From Clitopilus passeckerianus (Eukaryota; Basidiomycota; Agaricomycetes; Agaricales; Entolomataceae): a stretch of 64,000 bases of DNA. Below, piece after piece: positions 24,600 to 37,199 of the stretch. The translations under genes and the position numbers were made by a program. Where the stretch lies: NCBI GenBank assembly GCA_944990035.1, contig CALYLX010000016.1, forward strand, positions 62,001-126,000. Direction: 5' to 3'. The notes under the pieces were generated by a model, which was not told where the DNA came from, searched no databases, and saw nothing but the letters and a program-made list of their open reading frames with translations. Every line of letters starts with the position of its first letter. Position 1 is the stretch's first letter.

Positions 24600-25330
24600 A
24601 GCGTAGAAGTGAGGTCTTAACAGTCCGGGTTCAACACGATTAGGGACAAAACAGGTGCGCTGATCGGGATAATAAAACGATGTGGTACCCAGACGGCGCA
24701 GAGCCTGCTTAGCTGTGCCAAGGAAAAGCTATTAGAGATTGTGAAGAAGCCATCAGGGTACAGTATGGTCAATAAAAAATGTTTATCTGGTATAATTGCA
24801 CAAGTCGACTCGAACAACTTTGGCGTAGAAGCTGTAGAGCGCTGGATTATCGTGGTGGTCGTGTAGTGGGCCAAGGCCTTCATCAGGATCTTCTATCACG
24901 GACACTACACGTCGGAGTTCGGAATTACTTCTCATCCCTCAACGTCAGCTTTTCCTTCTTCCTCTCCTCAGATGATGATAACGACTATGGTCTTACTCCT
25001 TAACGAGCTTATGGGGATGACGTGGAGGATGCAAAATGGTGACTATATGTGGGTGAAGGTACATCAATCGGGCGTTTTGGGTGGACGCTTGTTGATATTG
25101 GGTTCTTGCAGTCCACATCCTCAGCACGTGCCTCGTTCGACTCACCAGGCTTTCGGGTTGGGTGTTAAAGGCATATATGAGGAATCCTAGGTATGGAGCT
25201 AGTTGGTGGTCCTGCGGCTTGTGGTGCTGACAATGTTTATACGTATAGATGTCAAAACCGCCAACGACGTAGAAAGCTGTCTCGACTGAAGGGCTACCAG
25301 CAGAGGTTCTGGGGTTCCGCCCATCGTTTC
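24600..25330. repeat. Degenerate repeat family, copy 1 (inverted)
   Basis: Contains both family blocks in inverted orientation relative to most copies: block B (CCGAACTCCGAC core, near 24908-24925 on the minus strand) and block A (CTGGTGAGTCGAACGAGGCA, near 25122-25150). An upstream block (CTGCTGGTAGCCCTTCAGTC, minus strand near 25280-25300) is also shared with copy 4. The family may be a decayed multi-copy gene; coding strand uncertain. Confidence 0.5.
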
Positions 25331-25499
25331 CATTCCTTGACGGATCAAAAGCGATTGGATGGGAAGGAAAACGAAGGTGGTCAGGAAAAGCAGCAGGCCT
25401 TAGGGCTAAGGTACAGTGCTTTTACTCCCGAATCTCATTACAATGCTCATCCTCTCGTCTTTCCCTACCCAGCTCCGCGTTAATAACGATGGACCTTAA

Positions 25500-26050
25500 A
25501 GGCCTCAGACATCAGCTTTCTCCAAAGATTCCTTGAACACCGATTCCGCAACCTGGTGGGTTGAACGAGGTTCTTGCTGCCAGAACCGAACACCCGATCT
25601 GCGTAACTTTACCCACTTATAGTCACCATCTTAGATCGTAGAGACGTCATCACCCCACTAAACTCTTCAGGCAGCAGGACCATCGTTGAAGGACGACGTT
25701 GAAAAAAGAGACGCGATTCCGAACTCCGACCTCTACTTCCGTGATAGAAGACCGACGAAGGCCTGGGCCATGATGTCACTCCAGCACCCTTCATCAAAGT
25801 CGTATAACGACGAGGGTGGTGGGGAGGAGGCTCGATGGGAGGGTAGAAAATTGTTGATAGCCCAATAGGAGCATTGGCGAGGGCAGAAGTTTGGATCATC
25901 TTTCGTGAGGCTCAGCTTAATCAAGAAAGGCAAGAGGATGAGCATCGTAATGAGTTTCAGAAGTAGAAGCTGGGTACCTGGGCCAAGAATATGCACGGCA
26001 AGAGCAGGTCGGACTTGAGCTTCATACGCGCGACTTGGAGGATTCATCGA
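25500..26050. repeat. Degenerate repeat family, copy 2
   Basis: Block A at about 25530-25600 (CAACCTGGTGGGTTGAACGA) and block B at 25717-25760 (CGATTCCGAACTCCGACCTC), followed by AAGGCCTGGGCCATGATGTC. A further shared stretch near 25875-25895 (GCATTGGCGAGGGCAGAAGT) recurs at about 44780. Confidence 0.5.
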
Positions 26051-26269
26051 CATCCCCGGAGTTTCTGACGATGCTGTTGCTCGGGATGAAAATAAGAACG
26101 AGAACGGATGCAGGAACCTCCGAATACGCACTGTACTTCGTCTGATTTCTATCCTTTAGACCAAACCAACTGGCGAATGCTCCCCGTTCCTGACAGCTTT
26201 CTGCTTCGTTGGCCGCTCTGAATCTATCCATGAAAACCTCGTCAACACCACAAGTAGCGAAGCCACCTG

Positions 26270-26640
26270 CCTCAACATTTCCTAGGACTCCTCGAACGCT
26301 CACTTCAGCAGCCTGGTGACCCAAACGAGGCACTTGCAGAGGATGTGGGGACTAAGATTGCAAGAACCAAAACTCAGCAAGCATCGACCTAGAACACCCG
26401 ATCTACGCACCGTCACCCGAAGCCACGTATGTCCAACATGTTACACGGTACAGACGGCGTCGAACCAATAGGTTCATCAGGCAGAAAGCCATAGTCGTCG
26501 CCATCGAAGGAGAGGGAAAGGTTGACGAGAATTGTAATTCCAAGCTCCGAGGTGTACTTCCGTGATTGAAGATCCCGAAGGCCGCGAGCCGGTGACGCAT
26601 ACAGTAATGATGTGGGAAAACGTGGCGGCGTGCTTGACAT
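26270..26640. repeat. Degenerate repeat family, copy 3
   Basis: Block A at 26290-26345 (CTCACTTCAGCAGCCTGGTG) and a diverged block B at 26537-26580 (AAGCTCCGAGGTGTACTTCC). Both blocks have the same order and roughly the same spacing as in copies 2 and 4. Confidence 0.5.
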
Positions 26641-26811
26641 GTCCCATGTGGATTGTGTTGAAATCTAGGCAGCGAAGCGATCGTTTGGGAAATTGGGCTT
26701 GCTCTTAACGGATGGACCCATCATATCAGAAGAGCAGTTACAGTACAAGTCATCCCTCCTCCCACTCGTACATCCTAACATTCTTTTCTCCCAAGACACG
26801 ACTACCACAAT

Positions 26812-27213
26812 ATGGATACGCATCAGATATCTATCTTTCCTGGTGCTGAAAACGTCAAGATAACTGGTGGAAGTATTTCTATCGTAGGATATCCCCAGCC
26901 AAGTACATGCAAACCAGGGAGTGCCCAGCACGCCCATTGCGAGATTGAGATTGCTAACTGACATATCGCGATCTCAGCTCTCATAACATGGTTTGAAGAC
27001 GCCAGAGACGTTCAGTTGGAAGGCGTTCAGATCACAACCACGGCGACACTCCAAGCAAGTGGCCTTGCAACCGGTGGATCTCTTCATGGACAAGGTGAGT
27101 TGGACGCACTGGTCCGTGCTTGACAATTAGCGCTGATACTTTACCTCAAGCTCCTAGGCGTGCCAGGCGCAACGGGCGGCCATACCGCAGGAACAGGCAG
27201 ACGTGACTTATAA
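26812..27213 (+). CDS. Small spliced gene, unknown function, Gly/Thr-rich
   Basis: Model join(26812..26902,26978..27094,27158..27213), 264 nt, 87 aa, with GT-AG introns and a good branch-point-like CTAAC in intron 1. The protein has the pattern IFPGAENVKITGGSISIVG, then WFEDARDVQLEGVQITTTAT, then a Gly-rich tail. The GA-N-xI-GG-xxxxV rhythm recalls beta-helix-like or repeat N-terminal regions of agaricomycete proteins, but I cannot name a family. It could be a fragment of a larger, decayed gene. It sits between repeat copies 3 and 4. Confidence 0.45.
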
Positions 27214-29500
27214 CTACGCTTCAGCCTGGGATCCAGGCCAGCAAGGCTGTAGATTCATTGCTTACAACGTCGACATATTATATTAAGCGCCCGTAGTTGC
27301 AGCAAGCGCTAAACTTACCCCCATACTGCAATCAGCGGCCCACATGCTCTCTGTTTCTCTGTGTTATGGTAGATCACGGTTGACGTTAAATAGTATCGAA
27401 CAGTTGTCCCGAAAGGCTTTCTGAAGACCAAATCCGGACATTCCATGGCTTTCCTGGAGTCATTGCGGATATCACGTCTGCCTTTTTTCTTTTCGGATTT
27501 GCCCGTTTTTGTCCTTTCGAACGCACTATATTTGGTCATTCAGGTATTCGCAATGTACCATGTAACGCCGGCCAGACCCTCTGTTTGGAGATTCAGAGAT
27601 TCAGAAGAACGGTACCTGAATTCACGTGGCTCTCATGTTTATCAGTATTGCTGGACGCTTTTGACGTGTCGCAAGTTGAGTTGGGCAGATTACAGTGAGA
27701 TGGTCGAATCCAAGCTAGGAACCTTCACATCTATACATCTATTTATGAAATAGCGGTAGGCTTGTACTTGATAGTTATGACAATTAGCCATGTTTTCGGG
27801 GTCTGTTCAAGTTCGTAGGTTTCCAAAGCGGTTCAGGAGCGTGTACGAGATGACTATTACTCTAAAACTTATTTCTACCTTTACGATACCCCAAGACTGG
27901 ATTCCGCTTCCCCCGAAGTGCAGGGAGAGTTCAAGTTACGTTAGGAAATTTAGTTTTTTTCCTCGCAGAGGTTTTAAGAATGTTGTAACAGAATGACAAG
28001 GCATCCGACCTGCCTTATGGGCCAACGTCTGCTTTGAGCTCGCCCGAGCCCGTTCCATCACAGACCCAGACTATCCATCATTCGGATTTAGCAGGGTATT
28101 GTGGCAAGAACCGGTTCAGAGCACGTCTTGCGTCGTGGAACCACTCCGAGGTCACAGGCGCCTCCGTCCTCCACTCTCATCAACGCCTCAGATGGACGTA
28201 TCCGACATCAATCTCCAGCGGCGGTGAGCCATCCGATGCAATGTTCGGAAAGGGTGGACCAGAGACAGTGGGTGGATGATTATAACGTCGGTTTCTGAGT
28301 GCCGAGGCGAAGACGGGAAGGGAAAGGGAATCTGGAGGAGGTTGGGCTAGTCGACATGTTGGTTGAGTTCAAGGCATCTCGGGCTGTCGCTTGTCGAGCT
28401 TGCGGCAGATATCGAATAACTGGAGGGCGGAGTAGGGGTAAGGATGGTGGTAGGGATCGGTACAGAAAATTGGGTAGAGCTTCCACGATTACTCAGCGGT
28501 GGAGGCTACTATGAGTTCGCAGATAATGGCCAGGTTGCGGGAACGCGGGTGAGGTGAGAGAGATGTTGCCGTGGCAAGGGCGACGATAGGGAAAGGTGAT
28601 CCAGAGGAGAAGTATGGTGGAGGAATACGAGGTGCTGCGGCGGTGTATCCTCTGCGCTAAACAGAAGCAAGATCAGCCTCAGGACGAATAGAGACGGGGG
28701 GAAATGGTCAATACGCACCCAGATTCATTCACCCGCCTCTTGGATAGGACCTTGTCATCCTCCGCATCCTTTCCGCATCCTCTCCCGGTAACATCCCAAC
28801 TCCCCCAAAACCATCCCTTCAACGTCCTCCAATACTAGCACATTCAAGCCTCCAACACCCAAGATCCTTTCATGCGGCATCCGGGGCCCTGTAACGGGCA
28901 TGTCGAACTACCTATAGCTACACAGACCGCAGATCAGCACAGATCTATCCAGAACATTCAATATATGCATACCTTCGTCCATATATTCCCAGCTTCCCAG
29001 CACGTACTAGAGCCAGCCCATCTTAACGCCTCCAACTGCCAAGCTTATCGTCGAGAGTCGGGAATGGTGAACAGCGATGACCGGGAGGCAGGGCTGGAAG
29101 AGGAGAGCTGGTACTGGGAGAAGTTTAGGTCGTCGTCGAACATCGAGGCCTACGGCTTATACGGAAGGGAGATGGTCGGTCTCGTGATTAATAGAAGGAA
29201 ATAGAGCGCGGTACCTTGGATATAACGTCGTCAAGCTCCGTTTGGGAAGCGGAGGAGATATATTGACCACGGGAGCCATAGGTCGACATTGGTGTGCACA
29301 TTCTCGTGCGAGGTGCCAGGGTTTTTTGAATTGGAATAGCTCATCTGTATAGTAAAGTTAGCCAGAGAACGGGAAAAGATGCAAGAGCTAGTGGATGCGT
29401 ACGGTGATTCGTCTATTTCTTTTCCGTCACAACCTCCTCACCAACACCCTTTCCATTCCCATTCTCCACAGCGCCGCGCTCTTGACCGGTTCACGAAGAG
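27214..29500. other. No supported gene
   Basis: Open frames of 60-110 codons on both strands, none with recognisable domains or convincing exon structure. The composition suggests decayed sequence like the flanking repeat copies. Confidence 0.4.
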
Positions 29501-29519
29501 AGATAGATGAAGGTCGGAA

Positions 29520-30145
29520 ATCCGAAATTTCTGCTGGTAGCCCTCGGGTCGAGACGACTTGCTGTGACCACAAACAACAACACGACCTGCTGTTCCCACG
29601 ACTCGGCGCCCAGAATTCTCCAGAGATTCCTTGAGCACTCACTTCGGCAGCCGGGCGAGCTAAGCAGAGCAGCGTTTCAGACGATGTGGAACTAACGCTA
29701 CGAGAAACAAACATTAGAAAGGGTCTACCCAGAACGCCAGATCTACATACCTCCACCCACACCTTCTTACACCGTGAAGAGATTTTCATCAAGCAATAAG
29801 GCCATTGTCGAAGTCATCAGCGAAAGAGAGGGTGGCGACGACGATGGAAGAAAGAGATGTGATTCCGAACTCCGACATTTACTTCCGTGATCAAAGGTCC
29901 CGAGGAAGGCCTGGACCATGATGTCATCAGGTACCCTTCTTCTTCCACTGGCACAACATTTCGGCTCGCCCTGTTTTCTATCAACCTCAAGGCGAAGCTG
30001 CACATATACCTACAGTACATGGGATGCTCTACGATGATAAACCCACACAGAATCTCCCAGCCAGCTCGAAAATCAACTCTTCCCTCAACGTCATTTGTAT
30101 TGTATAGAGATCCGCGTGCATTGGGAACTTCAAGGATGCAGATCT
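29520..30145. repeat. Degenerate repeat family, copy 4
   Basis: Upstream block (CTGCTGGTAGCCCTCGGGTC at 29538), block A (CTCACTTCGGCAGCCGGGCG at about 29637) and block B (GATTCCGAACTCCGACATTT at 29861), then AAGGCCTGGACCATGATGTC. It is one of the most complete copies and ends where the TIR element begins. Confidence 0.55.
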
Positions 30146-30186
30146 TAAGATACTCCTCAAACGCAAACTGGGTAATCACATGACTT
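30146..30186 (+). repeat. Left terminal inverted repeat (41 bp)
   Basis: Perfect inverse of 31291-31331. Confidence 0.85.
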
Positions 30187-30426
30187 GTGACGGAAAGTGA
30201 CCGTCGCTAATTTGTGGCTTTTTTCGAAGTCCGTTGTGTTGCCGTGGCTTGCCGGGCTTGGCTCAGGCTATCGAGAGAAGATGGAATCATCGAAGAGTGG
30301 TATTATGAGGTCGTATAAGTAAGTTATGTCTGTGTAAAATGGACTATCGTGATGTAAGGTACATTATAAACAAATTATATGAAATCTATATAGGAATGAA
30401 TCATGGCTTAAGTGGCATTCTTCAAT

Positions 30427-31016
30427 CTAACAAGGCAGAGTATCAAGAGATGCAAGAATAGTGTCAGGAATTCGACGGTGACCGTGGTACTTCTTGACAG
30501 CCCAGGCAGCCTGGGCACCGTTCAAGCCCTTCCTATACGCGTCTGAGTGATTGATGACATCGACAGAAGGACCGGTACTTATCACGTCCATCTCTAGTGA
30601 AGCAGCCACATCCATCCCCCGACCTCCTCCCATCTCTTCCGGCTCCAGCCGAGCAAGGCTGATACCAGAAATATATGTAGAATCCGGGATAGGGTGGACC
30701 GGCGGAGACGGTGCTGGCATTGGGATGTTCAAGGGTGGAAGTGGCGGCCAAACCGCCCATGGGGATGGATCATGCATCTCAGGGAGTCTCTCTGAGCTGG
30801 GAACTTCGAAGAGTTGTCGTATCTTGGCAGGAGAACGTGGCGGTGGCAACAAGGTGAGAGATTCCTGCCAACAAGACAACATTAGAGTGCTAACTGATGA
30901 TTTCCTCAGCAGTTTTGGCTTACATTTTCCTTATTTTCGTTAGATTTCTTACGTTTAGACTTCTTAATAGCCAAATCTCCAAGGTTTGCGACATGACTCT
31001 TTCGTTTCCCAGTCAT
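30427..31016 (-). CDS. Transposon-borne basic protein, 176 aa
   Basis: Model complement(join(30427..30864,30924..31016)), 531 nt. The N-terminus (MTGKRKSHVANLGDLAIKKS) is strongly basic with a nuclear-localisation-like KKSKRKK. The centre is Pro-rich (WPPLPPLNIPMPAPSPP). The C-terminus (AYRKGLNGAQAAWAVKKYHG, then HRRIP) is a compact charged helix region. My recollection is that proteins of this kind accompany DDE-type transposons in basidiomycetes, but no DDE domain is encoded here. It may be an accessory or N-terminal transposase protein carried by a deletion derivative. The intron is 59 nt, GT-AG. Confidence 0.6.
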
Positions 31017-31290
31017 CTTCGAGACTCCCTAATGACGCAACACCCTTTGCGCGCCCGTCGCGTCAAGACTAATTGCACCAGCGGAGATTGATTTCCGCTA
31101 CGCAATATTTCGTCGGCCAAAGGAGACAAAGAATTCGAGATAAATTCCTGCAACTCTCAGTTCCATCCTTCAAGACTATGATAACTCTAAATAGTACATT
31201 TCGCAGATTATCATAGTCTTAGAATCTTGACAGGTACTACTGTAATATTTATAGGCTATTTTGAAGTCAATGTAACGCTTTTCATCGGCA

Positions 31291-31331
31291 AAGTCATGTG
31301 ATTACCCAGTTTGCGTTTGAGGAGTATCTTA
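31291..31331 (-). repeat. Right terminal inverted repeat (41 bp)
   Basis: Perfect inverse of 30146-30186. Confidence 0.85.
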
Positions 31332-32625
31332 TCTGGACGTAGACACAGAAACTGTAAGTCTCGCTCTTGATACCATACTCAGTTCCTCTCAAATTTGATT
31401 TAGAATCTCTAGTACCCGACCGAAGCATGTACACAGCGACACTCTCAGGCGCACTCGACTCTCTCCCTCTTGTACCATATCTTCGATTGTTGAATTCAGT
31501 CAGTCTCAACGCCGACCAATTCGAATCTTGTTCTAGTTTTCCCCTCCCAACCCCGACCTCCTCCGAATCTTCGACCTCGTGCAGCGTTCTCGGAAGTATT
31601 CCATCTCAGTAGCGCCATGGACTATCTCGACGATATCAAATGGGAGGGAGAGGAGTGGTAACACTTAAACTACGACCAGATGGCACATGTCCATGAACGT
31701 TAACTCGGACTCGGACTTGACAAAGCCAAGGTCTGTTTCCTCTCTCGTTAACTTAGTAGCGGCGATACATTAGCAAGTTTGTTGTTCGAAATCATTGTTT
31801 GAGAGTGTGTCGCAACTCTCGAGATCATCTACAACTATTTTCGTCCGCCCCTTATTCAGTGTCATGATGGGTGAAAATTAACCTTCAGCCGCTTTTGCAC
31901 TCAATTTCATCTAGGTCCACAGTGAACTCCTACGCAGCGGATATCTATGCATAGGCCGCGTAAAATTGAAGATCTTGGCATTTTCCAAACTTGTAAGCCT
32001 ATATAATACGCTACGCAATATCCAGGCATATGCCACGAGGGACCCCGAAAGATGTTTGTACAAACTTCGAAGTCCTCCTCAGGCGTTGACGTAGCTGGGT
32101 TTTGCCGGTCGGTTTATGAAATAAATCAACCTCCGACGCGTAGCCGGACAAATGGCATGACGCCCATCAGTCGGAGTTCTCAGCCTCCTTGATTGCATGT
32201 CAATCTCGACAACGGTCTGCGCTGTTGTTGGGATTGTTCTGCATTCTGGGTTGGTTGGTGTACCCCCAAACCACCTGTATTGGGTACATAATGATCCAAT
32301 CCATGCGTTAAAGTTATAATATCCCGATAAGTAGCAGGTGCATCGAGTGGTCTAGTTCCTTATGTACATGGAGCCTGGCATAAGTCAAACAGCTTATTTT
32401 CTGTGTTATGCACCATTGATTTTAACGAACACTATTGCTAGATACCACCAGAAACCACTGATATGCCCTCTCATATTCCTCGATACGTGGTAGTATACAA
32501 TTCATTTCACAATACCACTATATTCCTTGAAGCCTGAAACCTCTTCTACAGAGACTAATCTATCTTAATGTGCGATACTCCCAAGATAAGATGGGCCAAA
32601 TGACTTTGATTACACCCCAAACCTA
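31332..32625. other. No supported gene
   Basis: AT-richer spacer between the TIR element and ankyrin copy B. No coding or repeat structure recognised. Confidence 0.4.
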
Positions 32626-35502
32626 TCAATTTGCCGGCTCTATTGTTCCCTCCGTCTCTGGTTGAGTCTCTGCTGAAAAGGTCGATAGGAATTTTACCAT
32701 TCGGGCCCTCTCGCCATGTTTGATAGCTGTTTCGAGAGCTGTCCGACCTTCCTCATCTACGCTAGCAGTGTGAATACTGTAGGAGCAAGGGTCACTCATT
32801 CAATTTACCTTTTACGTTGATATCTGCCCCGAGCTTAGCCAGAAGTTTAACAGTTTTAGACCTCCCGTGATCCACTGCAAGGTGAAGCGGAGTTTTCCCC
32901 CACGCATCTGAAGCAACAACGTCAGTGCTATGATAGAAAGACAGCACAACCAATATACCAGTTATGTTCAAATCTGCCCCGAGCTCAGCAAGGAGTTTGA
33001 CAACCTCGGTATGGGTCCTTGCAGCAGCGCAGTGAAGTGGGCTCTTTCCGTCATCATCTACGTTTACAATATACATTTAGCCATTCGAACCTCAGTGCAT
33101 CCAAGTCACCTTGTCCATCTAAATCTGCACCGAGCTCAACCAAGAGCTTGGCAATATCCGTATCCCCATGTTCAGCAGCGTAATGAAGTGCGTTCCGACC
33201 ATCCTCATCTGAGATGACAATGTCAGTCTAGCAAGAGAAAGACGATAAATTGAGCCTACCAGTTGAGTCCATATCCGCACCAAGCTCGGCCAGAAGTTTG
33301 ATAGCATCGGCTTGCATGGCATGTGTGGCGTAATGAAGCGCAGTCCAGCGCCCATCTAGATTGCCAACCAATGTGAGGAAAGCACAAGAAGATAAGACAT
33401 GATATCACTTGCCTCCTACATTCATATCGCCACCGAGGAAAGCCACAGCTTTGATGAGCTCGGTATTCCCCTCCTTCGCGGCGGAACAGAGTAAAGTGGG
33501 ACCGATCTCATCTACATCCCCTATAAGGATACTCACCGTAGAGGAAAGTAGCTTCGGAAACTTACCTGGTCCCTGTATATTGCCACCAAGCCGCTTATTC
33601 ACAATGTCAACACAGCACTGCTGCCCTTTTTTGACTGCCGGGCAAAGTAGAGCAATTCCAATCGGTCTGCCGTCAGTGTTGTGAAGCATATAGAGATGAC
33701 GTGGACTCGCCTCTGACTTTCATATCTGGCTCAAGTTCATGCGGGAAAGATTGGACCTTTCTATTCCCAGACTTGGCTGCATATTTAAGCGTAGTCCAAA
33801 CATACCAGTAGTGAGCATTTTGAGATAAATCAAGGATATGAAACTGACCCATCACAAACACCTTCGCTTGGAATTCAACCAAGATTCTGACTATCTCAAA
33901 GTGCCCATTTTTGGCCGCAAGGTGAAGCGCAGTCTGACCGTGGTTGTCTGAATTACACTTTCAGCAGTACAAGAGAGGGTGGAATGTCCGAATCACCTTG
34001 TATGTCCAAGTCTGCAAGAAGCTCGACCAGGAGCCTGACAACCTCGGTCTCTCCTTCGAGTGCTGCATAGTGAAGGGCAGTCCGACCCTCCAAGCCTGAA
34101 TTAACAATGCGAATGCTATAAGATGCTACGATGGGAGGATAACACATTCCACTTACTAGTGTCGTCCAGAACACCGTTGAGTTTAGATAGGAGTTCCACA
34201 GTTTTGACCTGTCCTTGCCTCGCCGCCGTTAACAGGCCGTTCTCGGGAATACTGAGCTCGCCGTGTGCTATTGCATCGTCCAAAAATCGCCCTGAATTGG
34301 AAGGGTCAATATACTTCTGTGGTAGATTCAGTTTGAGATCTATACACACAGGTGTCAGTTATGCTTCGAATATGGTCCACTAAAAATTCAACGATCTCCC
34401 ATTGAGAATAGTGTATTGCCTCTTTGATCGAGGGGCCAAGGTGGAGCCCATTAGTATTTTCGCATCTGCCGCAAATAATATGCTTGCCTATTGCAGTTCT
34501 AGAAGCTCCAGATTTGATTGCGTCTTGAACAATTTGAAGCTGTCCCTTCCGTGCCGCAGTCGAGAGTTTGTCCCCGAGCCGCTTTGGCCATCTTTCCGAA
34601 AGCGCTTCGCCGATATCACGTAAAGGAATCAGTAGAAGGAGTAGGGCCAGCGTCTGGCCAAATGTCCACTCCGTTTCATCATCCGCCGTAAGACGTCGAT
34701 TCTTGCTAATCGCGACTTCAGTGTCTGCCAGAAGGAGAATATCGATCACCGCCAATATGGCCAGTCCTGTCCGTGTTAGCTTGATGCCAGTGTCACGATC
34801 GAATGTCAATTGCGAAAAGCGGCCATACACCCATATGGGCACAGCAAAGACGGCGATCGGTACGATCACGTTCAAGCCAGGCGTGAGCAGAAGGCTATAA
34901 ATCAGGAGTGACCACTCCCGTAGAGCCTTCGAGCCGATCGGAACGGTTTGACCAACAACAACCACAGACGCAGATAGCGAGCAGGGATGGTATTCACCGA
35001 AGGCAACTGGCTTTTTCCAGAGCCATACACCTACCGCCGACATGACGGACAAGTGGGCGGACCCAATGATGAAAACAGGATTCATCCACGTCTTGTTCCT
35101 GTGCCCCGATTCAATCCAGAAGGATCGTAAACGTCGCTTTCTGACACCTTCTTGGTTCTCCTCATCTCGAAGCTCCATCAGGTGATAGGCGTAGAGCAAA
35201 AAATAGATGAACAAATTCGTGTTGTTCATCCAACTGAGATTGAGGATGATCGCTGCATGGTAGTTTGTCATCCCACGTTTGAGAGCTTGAACGATAACCG
35301 ATAGTAGGATGGCGAACGCAGTGATGAGGATAGTGGTTGACTGGGTTTCCAAAGCATCCAGCTCCAGTGGTGTGACCCTTCTATCATGAAGTGCGAAGAG
35401 TGCCGGGACAAAACTCAGAAGATTCTGGGCATAGACGGCTGTTCGTACGCCAATGCCAGAGATATCTGGGTTGGATGGGAGGCAATGGGTCAGGTTCGAC
35501 AT
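32626..35502 (-). CDS. Multi-pass membrane protein with ankyrin repeats, copy B
   Basis: Starts at ATG 35502 (SNLTHCLPSNPDISGIGVRT). The first exon encodes about seven hydrophobic segments (for example ILITAFAILLSVIVQAL, FIYFLLYAYHL, FGQTLALLLLLIPLRDI), so a membrane-embedded N-terminal half is expected. About eleven ankyrin-like repeats follow, mostly one per exon (for example GRTALHYAALEGETEVVRLL at about 34060). Repeats in the middle (33.4-33.9 kb) are strongly diverged. The last exon ends PETEGTIEPAN with TGA at 32628-32626. The reading frame is open throughout the membrane domain, and splice sites fit. Topology resembles channel- or sensor-like TM-plus-ankyrin proteins, but no pore motif was identified; function unknown. 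Confidence 0.65.
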
Positions 35503-36309
35503 GATCGAGTAGAAGGGGCCCAGGGACCACGTACCCTCAAGACCAGATTGAGACGACCTTAACAAAGTTGCCGCGTATTTGGCGCACATCTATGTCTGTG
35601 GGTCCATTGACAGGCTCTGATGGTATCTTCTGTGGGCGCAGGGCACAGAGGGTTATTCCGATATCCCGGATAGACGGTCTCTGGCCATACTGGCACGATC
35701 TTGGAAATGCCACGAGGGAATCGTTTGTTCATGATTCATTAATCCACGCTGCTACATCCAACTCGTATCCCGACCGTAGACTATTGAGATTCTCAGCCCT
35801 CAACCAGGAAGAAGCCCCCGCGGCAACGAGCCCGACGAGCTCTCACTTTGCGTCAACTTGAACCAGACCACCCAAATTCCAGCACCTATCGTCTTCGGAT
35901 TTCCTGTCTCGAGACGGGATTGGTCTGCGACAATAACTACGACCACGTACAGGTCGTTTTTGAAGCCTTCAGGAACTCCGCGGTGATCGCTAGCCATTCC
36001 TTCTGCCCCATCAGTGTTTCCTGGCCGCGATGCGACTGTCATCCCAGGTTCGGGGGTCTGAAATCGGAAATCTCGTCGACGAATGCAAGCCAAAGAATGA
36101 ACCGGCTGTGAGCCTCTCACTTGAGCATTCGCCAAAGCATCCTTGGATGACCATTTCAAGAGATATTCCCGCATGTCTATAGGCCGCCCCGCAGTCGTCT
36201 CCAACGACCTGAACTTGGGCTGTTTGAAGGTCTGTACCAGGCAGGTATCAGCACCAGCACCCCCGAAAAAAAAGAAAAGGTCGACTTAGGGGCGCCAGGC
36301 TTAGGGCCT

Positions 36310-36780
36310 TCATTCCAGATGTCTTCGTATTGGTCCCCAGCGGGGTCCCCGGAGCGCCGTCCTCGAGGATGCTACACTATGTCTACACGAACCATGTATC
36401 AGAAAACGTCCAGCCCAAACGTTCAATACGCGTACCTTGATAACCATATGCCCGGCACCGGATACACCCAACCGATCTCCAAGTCCCCAAGCTCTACAAG
36501 CAGTACGTTCTGATCTTGATTTGCAGGATCTGTGCGCAAAACGGATGGGCGAAGGAACAACTTGCAATCCCGAACTCCGACAATTACTTCCGTACTAAAG
36601 ATTTGGAGGCAGGTTCGGAGGGAACAACGATTCTGGCGGTCAAATGTTCGCTTTCTGAACGGGCACAGGGCCCAACCGACACATAGTGCCTTGGAATCAT
36701 TCGTGTCATTCGTACTTGTTATTACACCCATGTCCAGAGATAGCCAAATCTCTAACCTAGCAACCTCACCAGTCCCCATC
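36310..36780. repeat. Degenerate repeat family, copy 5
   Basis: Begins CCCGGAGCGCCGTCCTCGAG (36349), shared in altered form with copy 7 (CCGGAGCACCGTTCTTGAGG). It has block B at 36568-36600 (CAATCCCGAACTCCGACAAT) and the following TTTGGAGGC. Confidence 0.5.
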
Positions 36781-37199
36781 CTGATCCGCTTGCAACGTTC
36801 CCGGGGTGCCTACCCCTCCAGCTCCCCGTCAGCATCCTCCACGTCCAAAGGTTCCCCGACATCGCTGTAATGCAGCACTTTTAATATTGCCGCATGGACT
36901 CCCGGGTATTTCGGATTATGTGTCGGGTATCCAGATTCCGAAATGAATACAACGCCTCTGGTAACGTCGTATGGGAGGGCATGGAGGTCGGGATACATAG
37001 AGATGCATCAGTACCGAACTCGTTAGGTGACTTTGGTGAGATGAATGCCCTGGTAAACACGGCCGACGGGGACCTTGTGACGAGGAATTTGCTCGTCGAC
37101 TTCCGATTGGATGAAGGGCGGAACGTTCTAGACGGGGATCTCTTGACGTTCTCAAGAAAACCTATAAACCCTGCTCATTTTCAAGAGCCCTAAAAGTAT

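Larger units (their letters stand above)
30146..31331. mobile_element. 1.19-kb DNA transposon-like element with perfect 41-bp inverted repeats
   Basis: 30146-30186 and 31291-31331 are exact reverse complements over 41 bp (the left copy begins TAAGATACTCCTCAAACGCA). Each end starts with TA, compatible with a TA target-site duplication around 39-bp termini. The only gene inside is a 176-aa, non-DDE protein on the minus strand. Family affiliation is unproven; the TA flanks would fit Tc1/mariner-like or related cut-and-paste elements. It looks recently inserted, because the ends are identical, and it interrupts the zone of repeat copies. Confidence 0.75.

Noticed and set aside
24770..25010. Short transmembrane-like ORFs around the repeat blocks as real genes
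   Set aside because: The same blocks recur in several places with different stops and frames on both strands, so the individual ORFs are not conserved.
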